The notes under the pieces: model-generated
Databases searched by the model: none
What the model was told of the DNA's origin: nothing
The model's input: only the letters and a program-made list of their open reading frames with translations
Position numbers and translations under genes: made by a program
Part shown: positions 29,023 to 37,189 of the stretch, piece after piece
How positions within the stretch are numbered: the first letter of the stretch is position 1
Layout of the letters: each line of letters opens with the position of its first letter
From: Saccharothrix ecbatanensis
Lineage (GTDB): Bacteria; Actinomycetota; Actinomycetes; Mycobacteriales; Pseudonocardiaceae
Length of the DNA: 64,000 bases
Direction of reading: 5' to 3'
NCBI RefSeq assembly: GCF_014205015.1
Contig: NZ_JACHMO010000001.1
Span: 2,046,001-2,110,000 of the forward strand

Positions 29023-29730
29023 CTACCTGGTCGCCGGGTCGAGGCGCACGCAGCAATGGCCCGCCGCGGGGGCGAGTCGGGCGGTCAGTCCGGTCGTGGC
29101 GAGCCCGTCGAGCAGGCCGTCGAGCAGGCAGAGGTTCATGCCGCACACGAGCTCGGTGTGCTGCCGGGCCAGTTTGTGGAAGGGGCAGTTGCCCAGGACG
29201 ATCGAGGTGCCGGGATCGTCGGCGCGTGGCTCGAACCCGAAGTCCTCCAGCGCCCTCATCACGGTGAGCAGGCCGTCCTCGGTGGCCGGGGTGGCGGCTC
29301 GGGCTGTCTCACCCAGGTCCTTGCCGACGTCACGGGCGCGTCGGTGCAGGACGGTGCGCGGCGGTTCGCCGGAGGTCTCGGCTTCGGCGACGGCGTCGGC
29401 CAGCAGGAGCCCGGCCAGTTCGTAGTGCCGGTCGGGCAGCGAGACCGCGATCTGTTCGGCGGACCGCCGGTACAGCTTCGCCGGCCGGCCCGCGCCGGGA
29501 CCGGTACGGCCGGTGCGCCGCTCGTGGACGACTTCCAACAGTCCTTCGGCGACCATCCGGTCGAGGTGGAACGCGACCGTGGTGCGCGGTACTCCGGTGG
29601 CCTCGGCGACCTCGTCACGGCTCGCCGGCGCGGGGTGGCGCACGACGAAGTCGTACAGCCGGCGGCGGGTCGGTTCGTCGAGCGCCGCGACGGCGGAGAT
29701 GTGCGCCATGGACTGGTCGGCCTCACCCAT
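29023..29730 (-). CDS. HTH regulator with Cys-rich C-terminus
   Basis: A 235-aa regulator (ATG 29730; an in-frame start at 29742 is less likely). Residues ~5-75 are an ArsR-like winged helix (LDEPTRRRLYDFVVRH...EATGVPRTTVAFHLDRMVAEGLL). The C-terminal third carries five cysteines in the pattern C-x13-C-x4-C ... CC (GNCPFHKLARQHTELVCGMNLCLLDG...GHCCVRL), reminiscent of the Fe-S ligands of SufR-type regulators. It may sense redox or iron state through a metal cluster; this is inference. It is divergent from doxX-folE with 77 bp between start codons, so it probably controls that operon and itself. Confidence 0.75.
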   Translation of the reverse strand: MGEADQSMAHISAVAALDEPTRRRLYDFVVRHPAPASRDEVAEATGVPRTTVAFHLDRMVAEGLLEVVHERRTGRTGPGAGRPAKLYRRSAEQIAVSLPDRHYELAGLLLADAVAEAETSGEPPRTVLHRRARDVGKDLGETARAATPATEDGLLTVMRALEDFGFEPRADDPGTSIVLGNCPFHKLARQHTELVCGMNLCLLDGLLDGLATTGLTARLAPAAGHCCVRLDPATR

Positions 29731-29807
29731 TCTAAAACCCACTTCTGTTGACGAAATCTCGCGCTGCGTTCTAAGGTTAGCCGAAGTTGTCTATAGAAGG
29801 AGGAGCC

Positions 29808-30245
29808 ATGGCCACCGAGGTGTCCGGCGTCCAGCCGGCCAGTCGAGCGTTGCGGTCCGACCCCGCCTACCAGGCGTTTCTTCTTCTGCGAACCGTGTTC
29901 ACCGTGGCGCCGGTCCTGTTCGGGCTCGACAAGTTCGCCAACCTGCTCGTGGACTGGCCGCTCTACCTGGCCCCGTGGATCGACGGGATCCTGCCCGGGT
30001 CCGCGCAGCAGGCCATGTACGGCGTGGGCGTGGTGGAGATCGTGGCCGGCGTCGTGGTGGCGGTGGCGCCGCGCTTCGGTGGGCTGCTCGTCGCGGTGTG
30101 GTTGGCCGGGATCATCGTCAACCTGCTGACCATCCCGGCCTTCTACGACGTGGCCCTGCGCGACTTCGGCCTGTTCGTCGCCGCCGTCGCACTGGCCCGG
30201 TTGGCCACGAAGTACGCGCCGGCGCGCGGTGGGAGCGCGGGGTGA
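29808..30245 (+). CDS. DoxX-like membrane protein
   Basis: A 145-aa protein with four membrane helices typical of DoxX/TQO-small-subunit-like proteins (FLLLRTVFTVAPVLFGLDKFANLL; AMYGVGVVEIVAGVVVAVAP; GGLLVAVWLAGIIVNLLTI; LRDFGLFVAAVALARLA). ATG 29808 has a perfect GGAGG upstream. The family is linked to respiratory or redox membrane complexes without a fixed reaction. Its stop overlaps the folE start (GTGA), so the two are translationally coupled. The divergent Cys-rich regulator suggests a shared redox-responsive control. Confidence 0.8.
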   Translation: MATEVSGVQPASRALRSDPAYQAFLLLRTVFTVAPVLFGLDKFANLLVDWPLYLAPWIDGILPGSAQQAMYGVGVVEIVAGVVVAVAPRFGGLLVAVWLAGIIVNLLTIPAFYDVALRDFGLFVAAVALARLATKYAPARGGSAG

Positions 30246-30880
30246 ACGGGCTCGCGCGACAGACCTCCCTCGACGCTCCGCCCGCGGGCTCGCATCGACG
30301 GCTCCAGTCGGTCCACGGGCGTGACGGCGTCGACCTGGAAGCGGCACAGCGGGCGGTGGCCGACCTGCTCACCGCGCTCGGCCGGAACCCGGGGTCGGAC
30401 CACCTGGTCGACACGCCCAGGCGGGTCGCCCACGCCTACGCGGAGATGCTCACGCCGCGCGAGTTCGACCTGACGACCTTCCCGAACGACGAGGGCTACG
30501 ACGAACTCGTTCTGGCTCGCGGCATCCCGGTCCAATCGCTGTGCGAGCACCACCTGCTGCCGTTCCACGGTGTCGCCCACGTGGGTTACCTGCCGGGGGA
30601 GCGCATCCTGGGCCTCTCGAAGCTCGCCCGCGTGGTCGAGTTGTTCGCCCGCGACCTCCAGGTGCAGGAACGACTGACCAAGCAGGTGGCGGACTGGCTG
30701 CTGGAACACCTGGCGCCCAGGGGTGTCGGCGTCGTGATCGAAGCCGAGCACCTGTGCATGTCATTGCGTGGCGTCCGCGCCACCGGCTCGCGCACCGTCA
30801 CGTCCGCCATGCTGGGCATGCTCCGTGACGACGCGCGCACGCGGCAGGAGTTCCTGGCCATGGCCGGCGTCTCGAGGTGA
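30242..30880 (+). CDS. folE: GTP cyclohydrolase I
   Basis: A 212-aa enzyme from GTG 30242, overlapping the DoxX stop, with GGGAG upstream. It has all family signatures: zinc Cys/His in SLCEHHLLPFHG, GYLPGERILGLSKLARVV, and the second zinc Cys with substrate residues in AEHLCMSLRGVRATGSRTVTSAMLG. It converts GTP to dihydroneopterin triphosphate, the first step to folate or other pterins. Because it sits with doxX and a redox-type regulator rather than with folP/folB/folK, it may be a paralogue serving a special or stress-dependent pterin supply; that is inference. Confidence 0.88.
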   Translation: MNGLARQTSLDAPPAGSHRRLQSVHGRDGVDLEAAQRAVADLLTALGRNPGSDHLVDTPRRVAHAYAEMLTPREFDLTTFPNDEGYDELVLARGIPVQSLCEHHLLPFHGVAHVGYLPGERILGLSKLARVVELFARDLQVQERLTKQVADWLLEHLAPRGVGVVIEAEHLCMSLRGVRATGSRTVTSAMLGMLRDDARTRQEFLAMAGVSR

Positions 30881-30918
30881 GCGGATCCCGGGACGCCGGC
30901 CTGCCGGAACGGACGTCG

Positions 30919-31035
30919 TCAGGCGTGCGGTCCGCGTGGTGGGTGCAGGGCGGCGCAGGTGATCACCAGCGAGGCCAGGACGACCACGGTCATGAAAACG
31001 GTGATCAGCACGTCGACGAGCCATTCGAAGAGCAT
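30919..31035 (-). CDS. 38-residue membrane microprotein downstream of TerC gene
   Basis: An ATG at 31035, two bases after the terC stop, opens a 38-aa frame: a single hydrophobic helix (LVDVLITVFMTVVVLASLVIT) followed by a short basic tail ending PPRGPHA. It would be translated by termination-reinitiation with terC. No known family is recognised. It could assist TerC in the membrane. There is no independent ribosome site, so it remains tentative. Confidence 0.4.
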   Translation of the reverse strand: MLFEWLVDVLITVFMTVVVLASLVITCAALHPPRGPHA

Positions 31036-31037
31036 GG

Positions 31038-32069
31038 TCAGTCCAGTGGTGAGGTGGTCTTGTCGCCTGGAGGGTGGGTGCGAGCGTCGGCACGTCGCAG
31101 GCTGGTCAGGCTGGTCAGCGTCACGACCGCGAGCACGACGATGATCACGGCGAGGGAGACCGGCGTGGGGATCTCCGGCACGGCCGGCCAGATCCCGTGC
31201 GCCCAGTGCAGCACCAGCTTCACCCCGATGAACGCGAGGATGATCGCCAGCCCGTGGTTGAGGTGGACGAGCTTGGCGAGCGCGGTGTGGAGCACGAAGT
31301 ACAGCGCGCGCAGCCCGAGCAGGGCGAAGGCGTTCGTGGCGAACACCAGGTACGGGTCCTCGGTGATGCCGTACACCGCCGGTACCGAGTCGACGGCGAA
31401 CACCACGTCGGTGGCGAAGACCGCCACCACCACGACCGCCAACGGCGTGAGCGCGCGTCGTCCCTGCTGACGGACGGTCACGTGGGCGCCGTGGTAGTGG
31501 TCGGTGACCGGCATCAGCCGGCTCAACAACCGGACCGACCGCATCCGGGAGACGTCCGGCTCGACCACGAGGCCGGTGATCGCGTGGTGGAGGACCTTCA
31601 CCGCCGAGGCGAACAGGATCAGGCCGAACACGAGGAACGCCCAGGTCCCGGCCGCCAGCATCGCCGCGCCGGCCGCGATGAACACGCCCCGCAGCACGAG
31701 GGCGCCGACGATGCCGTAGAGCAGGACGCGTTGCTGCACGTCGGACGGGACGGCGAAGGCGGCGAGCAGCAGCATGAACACGAACAGGTTGTCCACCGAC
31801 AGGGACTTCTCGACCACGAACCCGGTCATGAACTCCAGCGCCCGGTCGCTGCCGAAGGCGTTCCACAGCCAGGCCCCGAACACCACCGGCAGGGCGAGGT
31901 AGAACACCGACCAGCCGGCGGCCTCCCGCATCGACACCTCGTGCGGGCGGTGGGTGACCGCGAAGTCGGCGACCAAGAGCGCCACCAGGACGATGATGCT
32001 GATCAACCACAAGCCCGGCGACCCGACGGATTCCACCGAACTCGCCGGCACTGCCGCTGACAGGGGCAC
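31038..32069 (-). CDS. TerC/Alx family membrane protein
   Basis: A 343-aa membrane protein from GTG 32069 with GAGGAGG a few bases upstream. It has about nine helices and the TerC signatures EKSLSVDNLFVFMLLL and ATDVVFAVDSVPAVYGIT with buried acidic residues, then FALLGLRALYF. Relatives (Alx, MeeY/MeeF) export manganese, often to load secreted enzymes. The 5' leader contains a probable yybP-ykoY manganese riboswitch whose expression platform occludes this gene's ribosome site, supporting a manganese-export role. A 38-aa membrane microprotein frame follows directly. Confidence 0.88.
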   Translation of the reverse strand: MPLSAAVPASSVESVGSPGLWLISIIVLVALLVADFAVTHRPHEVSMREAAGWSVFYLALPVVFGAWLWNAFGSDRALEFMTGFVVEKSLSVDNLFVFMLLLAAFAVPSDVQQRVLLYGIVGALVLRGVFIAAGAAMLAAGTWAFLVFGLILFASAVKVLHHAITGLVVEPDVSRMRSVRLLSRLMPVTDHYHGAHVTVRQQGRRALTPLAVVVVAVFATDVVFAVDSVPAVYGITEDPYLVFATNAFALLGLRALYFVLHTALAKLVHLNHGLAIILAFIGVKLVLHWAHGIWPAVPEIPTPVSLAVIIVVLAVVTLTSLTSLRRADARTHPPGDKTTSPLD

Positions 32070-32103
32070 GAGACCTCCTCGAACAGTCGATGTTCGAGGT
32101 CTC
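32070..32103 (-). promoter_or_regulatory. Hairpin occluding terC ribosome site
   Basis: On the minus strand, GAGACCTCGAACA pairs with TGTTCGAGGAGGTCTC (one 3-nt bulge, 5-nt loop), burying the GAGGAGG ribosome site next to the GTG start at 32069. The 5' arm GAGACCTC is also the 3' strand of the riboswitch aptamer's basal stem, so ligand binding would free the ribosome site. This is a translational on-switch by inspection. Confidence 0.6.
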
Positions 32104-32192
32104 CTTCACCCTGGCGGGCGGCCTCCCGGGGACACCGAACGGGATGTCCGTATTGACCGGGTCGGCGCTTGGGAAGTACTCCCCTCGGGGCC
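32096..32192 (-). ncRNA. yybP-ykoY (manganese) riboswitch candidate
   Basis: The leader of the terC gene, read on the minus strand, contains GAGGGGAGTAC (32186-32176), the hallmark L1 sequence of the yybP-ykoY class. It is followed by stems, a CCGCCAGGGTGAAGGAGACCTC end, and 5' CGAGG/3' CCTCG arms that can form the basal helix. The class senses Mn2+ and typically precedes TerC/MntP-type exporter genes. The match is by eye against the known consensus, without a covariance score. Confidence 0.7.
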
Positions 32193-32281
32193 CAGTATCA
32201 GGCAGAACCGCCGTCGAGTAAAGGGTCGGTAAAGGGGCGTCGCTCGATCGGGTCGTGCCTCACGCCCCCGCTGACCGGCGG

Positions 32282-33841
32282 TCAATGATCGGCGTTCGAC
32301 AACCACCGCGACCAGTCGGTGAACTCGGTGATGCCCGGTCTGCCGGTGCGCCGGGCGCCCGCCAGGCGTTTCGGCAGCCGTCCGGCGGCTTGGAGGCGCA
32401 GCCACTGGTCCGGGTTCAGGGTGAGCGCCCGCACGTCCAGATCGGCCAACGCCCCGACGTCGTCGACATCGGCTTCGGACAGGTCCAGGTAGGACAAGGA
32501 GGGCAGCCCGGCAAGGTCGGATATGGTGACAGGGAGGCCTTTCACGGTCAGGTCCCACAGCTTCGGGTGTCCTCTGAGGACGGACAGGTCGGCTTCCCGG
32601 ACGTTGAGGTCCAGGCACTGCACGCTTTCCGGCAACCGCAGGTCCACGCTGTCGGCGCCGTTCACGAACAGCGCCCGCACGCGCGGGGTGGCGGTCAGGG
32701 CGCGCAGGTCGAGCGTTCGGCCCTCGGCGAGGAACAGTTCCTGCACGGTGTCCCGGTGGGGGATTTCGGCCAGCAAGTCCGCGAGGTCGCGGTCCTCGAT
32801 CAGGACCGTCGCTCCGTGCTCGGCGGGCCCGTCCGGCAGGGACATGCGCGGACGCCCGTCCCACTCGACGTCGCCGGCGTCCAGCTTCGAGACGACCGCT
32901 TCCAGCCGTGCGGTCAGGGATTCCGCGATGTGGCCGACAGGTCCGAAGTAGTCGGCGCCGTGGACGATCAGCTGCCCGGAGCGACCGGCCGGGCCGGGAT
33001 CGAGGTCGACGGCGCACGCGTTGCCGGCGAAGTCCTCGGCGATCACGACCCACCAGTCGTTGCGCGACACGTCCCGCACCGCGCCCGGCGGGTCTGATTC
33101 CAGGACGACCCGTGACAGGGCGAACAGTTCCTCGGTCCAGCCCCAGGCGCCGAGGGTGTCACCGGGGTAGTCGGACACGAGATAAGTGGACACGACTCTC
33201 GGCAGCGGCAGGAGGTTGAAGGGGCCCAGCAGGCGGGATTCCCGCATGTCGTCGCCGATGACGCGGTACAGCGCCCGCACGTCCTCGGGCAGTCGCAGGC
33301 CCATCTCGTCCTCGGCGGCGGCCAGTTCGGCCTCTGTGCTCGGCGTGCCGAACTCCGGTGCGCGCCCCGTCTGCCGGCGGTAGTGGTCGGTGAACCTCGT
33401 GACCAGCGCGCCGACGTGCCGCAGCACTTCGGGATCGGTCGGCTCACCTGTCGGCCGTGCCGCTGCGGGTCGTGGCATCCCTTGCAACGGGTGGTTCGGG
33501 TGTCGGTAGTCGGGGTCGAGGACGACCGTGTCCAGCGTCGCCGGGGCGGGCGTGAACAGGTGCCGGAACTCCGTGCCGCCGTGGCTGTCGCCCGACACCT
33601 CCAAGACCAGCGTCCGGTCGTCGCCGGGTGCCCGCAGCGCCTTGTCCAGTGCTTGCAGCAGCTGGGAGAACGGCTCGGTGTGCGCTTCGGGGATCTGCAA
33701 CCCGCCGTCCGGCCAGGTGCGGAAGTGCGGGATGCTGCGGTCGGGGACATGGATCTGCCACGTCCCGGCGCGTTCCGGGCCCAGCGTGCCCCGTGCCATC
33801 CGCATGAGTTCACCGACGAGCACTTCGAGATGATCGTCCAC
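32282..33841 (-). CDS. SMI1/KNR4-like (SUKH) protein with leucine-rich tail
   Basis: A ~519-aa protein. The GTG at 33841 is taken as start; no ribosome site is convincing and ATGs at ~33809 or 33803 are alternatives. The middle (~165-330) has an SMI1/KNR4 domain: TEAELAAAEDEMGLRLPEDVRALYRVIGDDMRES and the later NDWWVVIAEDFAGNACAVDLDPG segment. The C-terminal ~150 residues have leucine-rich-repeat-like strands (LRALTATPRVRALFVNGADSVDLRLPESVQCLDLNVREADLSVL...LPSLSYLDLSEADV). SUKH proteins often neutralise polymorphic toxins; no toxin gene is adjacent, so an immunity role is only a possibility. Confidence 0.65.
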   Translation of the reverse strand: MDDHLEVLVGELMRMARGTLGPERAGTWQIHVPDRSIPHFRTWPDGGLQIPEAHTEPFSQLLQALDKALRAPGDDRTLVLEVSGDSHGGTEFRHLFTPAPATLDTVVLDPDYRHPNHPLQGMPRPAAARPTGEPTDPEVLRHVGALVTRFTDHYRRQTGRAPEFGTPSTEAELAAAEDEMGLRLPEDVRALYRVIGDDMRESRLLGPFNLLPLPRVVSTYLVSDYPGDTLGAWGWTEELFALSRVVLESDPPGAVRDVSRNDWWVVIAEDFAGNACAVDLDPGPAGRSGQLIVHGADYFGPVGHIAESLTARLEAVVSKLDAGDVEWDGRPRMSLPDGPAEHGATVLIEDRDLADLLAEIPHRDTVQELFLAEGRTLDLRALTATPRVRALFVNGADSVDLRLPESVQCLDLNVREADLSVLRGHPKLWDLTVKGLPVTISDLAGLPSLSYLDLSEADVDDVGALADLDVRALTLNPDQWLRLQAAGRLPKRLAGARRTGRPGITEFTDWSRWLSNADH

Positions 33842-33900
33842 GGGCGGCAGTCTGCCGGCGAAACACCCATTCCAGACGTGAGATGCGGCGGGTGGACCAC

Positions 33901-34197
33901 ATGACAGCTGAGTTCGACCACGTGACCCGCAACGAGACGGAGATGGACTCGATCCACGAGCGGTGGCTCGGCGACCGAAACCGGGGGAGGGGCGGCCATG
34001 AGTACGAGGAGTCCTGGGCCGGCGAGCAGTGTGGTGGTTGTCGGTTCTGGGTCCCGTTGGCAGGACGCGTCGGCCACGACTACGGCGTGTGCGCGAACGC
34101 GCTGTCGCCGTTCGACGGGCGGGTGCGGTTCGAGCACGACGGCTGTGACGTGTTCGCCGACGCGGGCCGGTGGCTGATCCCGGAGGACTTCGGCTGA
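33901..34197 (+). CDS. Small Cys-rich conserved hypothetical protein (DUF3027-like)
   Basis: A 98-aa protein from ATG 33901 (GGTGGA upstream). The conserved core EESWAGEQCGGCRFWVPLAG...DYGVCANALSPFDGRVRFEHDGC contains four Cys in a CxxC...C...C layout suited to zinc binding. The pattern is common in actinomycetes (I associate it with DUF3027) and has no known function. It is divergent from the SMI1-like gene (59 bp). Confidence 0.6.
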   Translation: MTAEFDHVTRNETEMDSIHERWLGDRNRGRGGHEYEESWAGEQCGGCRFWVPLAGRVGHDYGVCANALSPFDGRVRFEHDGCDVFADAGRWLIPEDFG

Positions 34198-34255
34198 GCC
34201 GGCGCGACCGACCAGGGCTCAAGCCTCGGCGGGCCGTGGCACTGTCCACAGTGGA

Positions 34256-35524
34256 GTGTTTGCTGAGTGGGAGCTTGCGCGATCGGTGGGCGTGGTGCGA
34301 TCATCCCGGCATGTCGATTCGAAAGGGCGGGAACGCCCTCGATCTGTGAGCGGCCGGCGCCGGCGTGGCGCTGCCCGTCATGAGTTCCCCCCTCCCCGTG
34401 CAGTGCCGATCGACGCCGAGCGTTGGTGGCGTGCCGTCGCGTTGCGTGACGCGTGGCAGGCCCACGGGCTGGCCACCGGGCCTTCCGACCGTGCCGCCAC
34501 CGAGGCCGCGATCTCGGCGCTCTACCAACTCGCGGACCGGCCGCCACCCGTCTTCACCTGGGTCGACTCGCCCCGCGCGGCCCTTCGGCTGGTGCCTCCT
34601 GGACCGGTCCGACATCCCGTGCGCGACCTGTCCCGCGATGTCGCCAACGACATCGCCGACCGGTGGAGCGCGTTGCGGTGGCGGTTGGACGGGGTGTTGC
34701 CGAGCCGTCAGTGGAGCGCTTGGTCGACCGAGAACGCTCTCGACGCGTTGCGCGCCGGGCATTCACCGGCCTACATCGCGGAAACCCACCTGCTGGCGCC
34801 GCTGCTGAGCCAGGTGCGCGACAGGGTCGTGAGGTTCGTGCGCGCCGAGCTGGGGGAGACGGTCGGGTTGTGCTGGTACGGCCAGCACGAGGTCGACTGG
34901 ATCGCACGGTTCGAGGTGCACCGGCTGCTCGGCGGACTGTCGTTCACGGACGAGGACTCGGCCGAGTTGGAGCTGTGGGCGGTGCTCGCGCGTTCCTGCG
35001 GCTGGTGGTGGCCACGGGAAGGCCACTGCGTGGTGTCCGAACGGCCTGTCGTGACGCACTTCGAAGCGGGCGACGAACCGCGCCTGCACAACGAGAACGG
35101 GCCGGCGGTGGCCTACGGCGACGGGTTCGCGCTGCACTTCTGGCACGGCACCCGCGTGCCCGCGTGGGTGATCGACGACCCGACCCACGAGCGCATCGCG
35201 GCCGAGCGGAACGTCGAGGTGCGCCGCTGCGCCGTAGAACGCCTGGGGTGGCAGCGATTCCTCGACGGCGCGGACCTGGCACTCGTGGCCACCGCGCCCG
35301 ACCCCGGCAACCACGGCCACGAGCTCCGGCTCTACGACCAGCCGGCCGGGTGGGGCGCGCGTCAACGCCTCCTCGTGACCGTCAACGGTTCCGTCGAACG
35401 TGACGGCACCCGCCGCAGGTACGGCCTGCGCGTCCCCGCGTGGTTCGACGACCCCGTGGACGCCGCCGCCTGGACCTACGGCCTCACGGGCACCCAGTAC
35501 GCCCTCCTCGTCCGACGAACCTGA
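34256..35524 (+). CDS. DUF6745-type conserved hypothetical protein
   Basis: A protein of up to 422 aa; the true start is uncertain (GTG 34256, GTG 34346 or GTG 34403), and conservation probably begins near WWRAVALRDAWQAHGLATGPSDRAATEAAI. Features include a helix-rich N-terminal half, WARSCGWWWP-like aromatic clusters (LARSCGWWWPREGHCVVSERP), the LHNENGPAVAYGDGFALHFWHGTRVP strand motif and a terminal LTGTQYALLVRRT. This resembles DUF6745 proteins of actinomycetes, whose function is unknown. The next gene starts 17 bp downstream, forming a two-gene operon. Confidence 0.6.
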   Translation: MFAEWELARSVGVVRSSRHVDSKGRERPRSVSGRRRRGAARHEFPPPRAVPIDAERWWRAVALRDAWQAHGLATGPSDRAATEAAISALYQLADRPPPVFTWVDSPRAALRLVPPGPVRHPVRDLSRDVANDIADRWSALRWRLDGVLPSRQWSAWSTENALDALRAGHSPAYIAETHLLAPLLSQVRDRVVRFVRAELGETVGLCWYGQHEVDWIARFEVHRLLGGLSFTDEDSAELELWAVLARSCGWWWPREGHCVVSERPVVTHFEAGDEPRLHNENGPAVAYGDGFALHFWHGTRVPAWVIDDPTHERIAAERNVEVRRCAVERLGWQRFLDGADLALVATAPDPGNHGHELRLYDQPAGWGARQRLLVTVNGSVERDGTRRRYGLRVPAWFDDPVDAAAWTYGLTGTQYALLVRRT

Positions 35525-35541
35525 ACCCCCCAAAGGTGCTG

Positions 35542-36006
35542 ATGAAACTCTTCGAACTGCTCGACAAGACCAATCTCGACGTGCTCGACCACCTGGAACG
35601 GGAGGTGTCGGTCCCGGTGGTCGACGGCCTCCACGCCCAGGGCGACGTGCTCGTGCTGCCGTTCGACCTGGTGTCCTCGGTGGTGCGGATCGACGTGCAC
35701 GCGCTGCTGGCGGACGTTCCGCCGGAGGGGGTCGAACTCGTGCGCGGCGCCGCCGGAGGCAACCCGCACACCCTCACCGCCGATCGCAACGCGGCCCGGT
35801 GGACCGCGAGCGTGATGGACCCGCTGGGCCTGGCCGTGGCCTACGTGGAGAACACCGCGCCCGTCTACCTCGTGCACCCCGAGCACGGCGCGACCGGCAT
35901 CGCGCCTGGCCGCTGGCTCGTGCGCCGCCAGCGTGAACACGTGGCGGTGCGTCGACGGACGTCGTTCTCCTCCGGGTGGAGCGGCAGCGTGCTGGTCGCC
36001 GACTAG
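35542..36006 (+). CDS. Hypothetical protein coupled to the DUF6745-type gene
   Basis: A 154-aa soluble protein from ATG 35542 (AAAGGTG upstream). It begins MKLFELLDKTNLDVLDHLEREVSVPVVDGLHAQGDVLVLP and ends with a basic stretch RRQREHVAVRRRTSF. It is a mixed alpha/beta protein without recognisable catalytic motifs or membrane segments. It lies 17 bp after the DUF6745-type gene, so the two products probably act together. Function unknown. Confidence 0.6.
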   Translation: MKLFELLDKTNLDVLDHLEREVSVPVVDGLHAQGDVLVLPFDLVSSVVRIDVHALLADVPPEGVELVRGAAGGNPHTLTADRNAARWTASVMDPLGLAVAYVENTAPVYLVHPEHGATGIAPGRWLVRRQREHVAVRRRTSFSSGWSGSVLVAD

Positions 36007-36020
36007 CCGGCTCGACTGAC

Positions 36021-36048
36021 CAATCCGACGCGCGACCGGCGCCGAAGC
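36021..36048 (+). promoter_or_regulatory. SigK-type promoter 1 (DUF4383 gene)
   Basis: CAATCC (36021-36026), 16 bp, CGAAGC (36043-36048), 34 bp before the DUF4383 start codon. The same CAATCC-N16-CGAA layout recurs at 38014 and 39789, all in front of genes flanking sigK-rskA. Confidence 0.65.
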
Positions 36049-36082
36049 AGGACTGACAGCACAATCACCTGCGGAGGAAATC

Positions 36083-36496
36083 ATGTCTCGCTCGGTCAAC
36101 CAACTGGTCGGTCTCGGGTTCGGCGCGGTGTACGTCCTGGTCGGTCTGCTCGGGTTCGTCGTGTCCGGTGACCACGCGTTCGCCGGCTCCCACGGCGGTC
36201 ACCTGGTCGGCGTCTTCGCCGTCAACGGCCTGCACAACGTCGTGCACCTGCTCGTCGGCGCGGGCTTGATCGGCGGCGCGGTCCTCGGGCACGAGGTGTC
36301 GAAGAAGGTGAACACCGTGGTCGGGGCGGTGTACCTGCTGGTAGGTGTCCTCGGCCTGGTCATCGGTGGTTCGCAGCTGAACGTCCTGGCGCTCAACGCC
36401 GCGGACCACGGCCTGCACTTCGCCAGCGCGCTGCTGCTGATCGCCGTCGGTGTGGCGGCGGACCGCAGCCGGGGCGGTGCCTACGCCACGAGGTGA
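36083..36496 (+). CDS. DUF4383 membrane protein
   Basis: A 137-aa protein with four membrane helices (FGAVYVLVGLLGFVVS; LHNVVHLLVGAGLIGGAVLG; VGAVYLLVGVLGLVIG; LHFASALLLIAVGVAA) and the His-containing NGLHNVVHLLVG and AADHGLHFASA motifs of DUF4383. ATG 36083 follows GGAGG. The family has no known reaction. A SigK-type promoter lies directly upstream, so it probably belongs to the SigK stress regulon encoded next to it. Confidence 0.8.
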   Translation: MSRSVNQLVGLGFGAVYVLVGLLGFVVSGDHAFAGSHGGHLVGVFAVNGLHNVVHLLVGAGLIGGAVLGHEVSKKVNTVVGAVYLLVGVLGLVIGGSQLNVLALNAADHGLHFASALLLIAVGVAADRSRGGAYATR

Positions 36497-36583
36497 CGGG
36501 CAGCGCGGCGCGTGGCCGGGACAGTGCCCGTCCACGCGAGCGCGATGTCGTGAACGAGCAGTCGGCCGATCGGAAGGGACACG

Positions 36584-37189
36584 ATGGCAGGGCGTGAGCG
36601 CAAGCTCCAAGCCGTCTCGGCCGCCGGAGCCGGTGACACCGGCGACGCCACGGCCGAGACGTTGCTGTGCATGGTCGCGCGCGGTGACGAGAAGGCGTTC
36701 GAGCGGTTGTACGACGTGGTGGCGGGCAAGGTGCTGGGCCTGATCGTGCGGATCCTGCGGGACCACGCGCAGTCGGAGGAGGTCGCCCAGGAGGTGCTGG
36801 TCGAGGTGTGGCGCACCGCCGGCCGCTACGACCCGCAACGGGGCAGCGCCCTGGCCTGGGTGATGACGATGGCGCACCGCCGCGCCGTGGACCGGGTGCG
36901 CTCGGCGGAGGCGGCGACCAGGAGAGAGGACCTCGCCGCCCGCCGTGACGTCGAGACGCCGTTCGACGCGGTCAGCGAGCAGGTCGCCGCGCGGGTCGAA
37001 CGCCGGCAGGTGCAGCGGTGCCTGTCGGCGTTGACCGAGTTGCAGCGGGAGTCCATCCTGCTGGGTTACTTCCAGGGCTACACCTACCCGGAGACGGCCT
37101 CCTTGCTGGGCATCCCGCTGGGCACGGTGAAGACCAGGATGCGTGACGGACTGATCAGACTCCGAGACTGCCTGGGGGTGACCCGATGA
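36584..37189 (+). CDS. sigK: ECF RNA polymerase sigma factor SigK
   Basis: A 201-aa ECF sigma factor. Region 2 is GDEKAFERLYDVVAGKVLGLIVRILRDHAQSEEVAQEVLVEVWRTAGRYD followed by the -10 reading helix SALAWVMTMAHRRAVDRVR. Region 4 is LTELQRESILLGYFQGYTYPETASLLGIPLGTVKTRMRDGLIRLRDCL. Its sequence and its rskA partner identify the SigK group. It is overlapped by rskA (ATGA), so sigma and anti-sigma are made together. Its probable targets are the three CAATCC-N16-CGAA promoters nearby. No such site is seen before sigK itself, so autoregulation is not obvious. Confidence 0.9.
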   Translation: MAGRERKLQAVSAAGAGDTGDATAETLLCMVARGDEKAFERLYDVVAGKVLGLIVRILRDHAQSEEVAQEVLVEVWRTAGRYDPQRGSALAWVMTMAHRRAVDRVRSAEAATRREDLAARRDVETPFDAVSEQVAARVERRQVQRCLSALTELQRESILLGYFQGYTYPETASLLGIPLGTVKTRMRDGLIRLRDCLGVTR

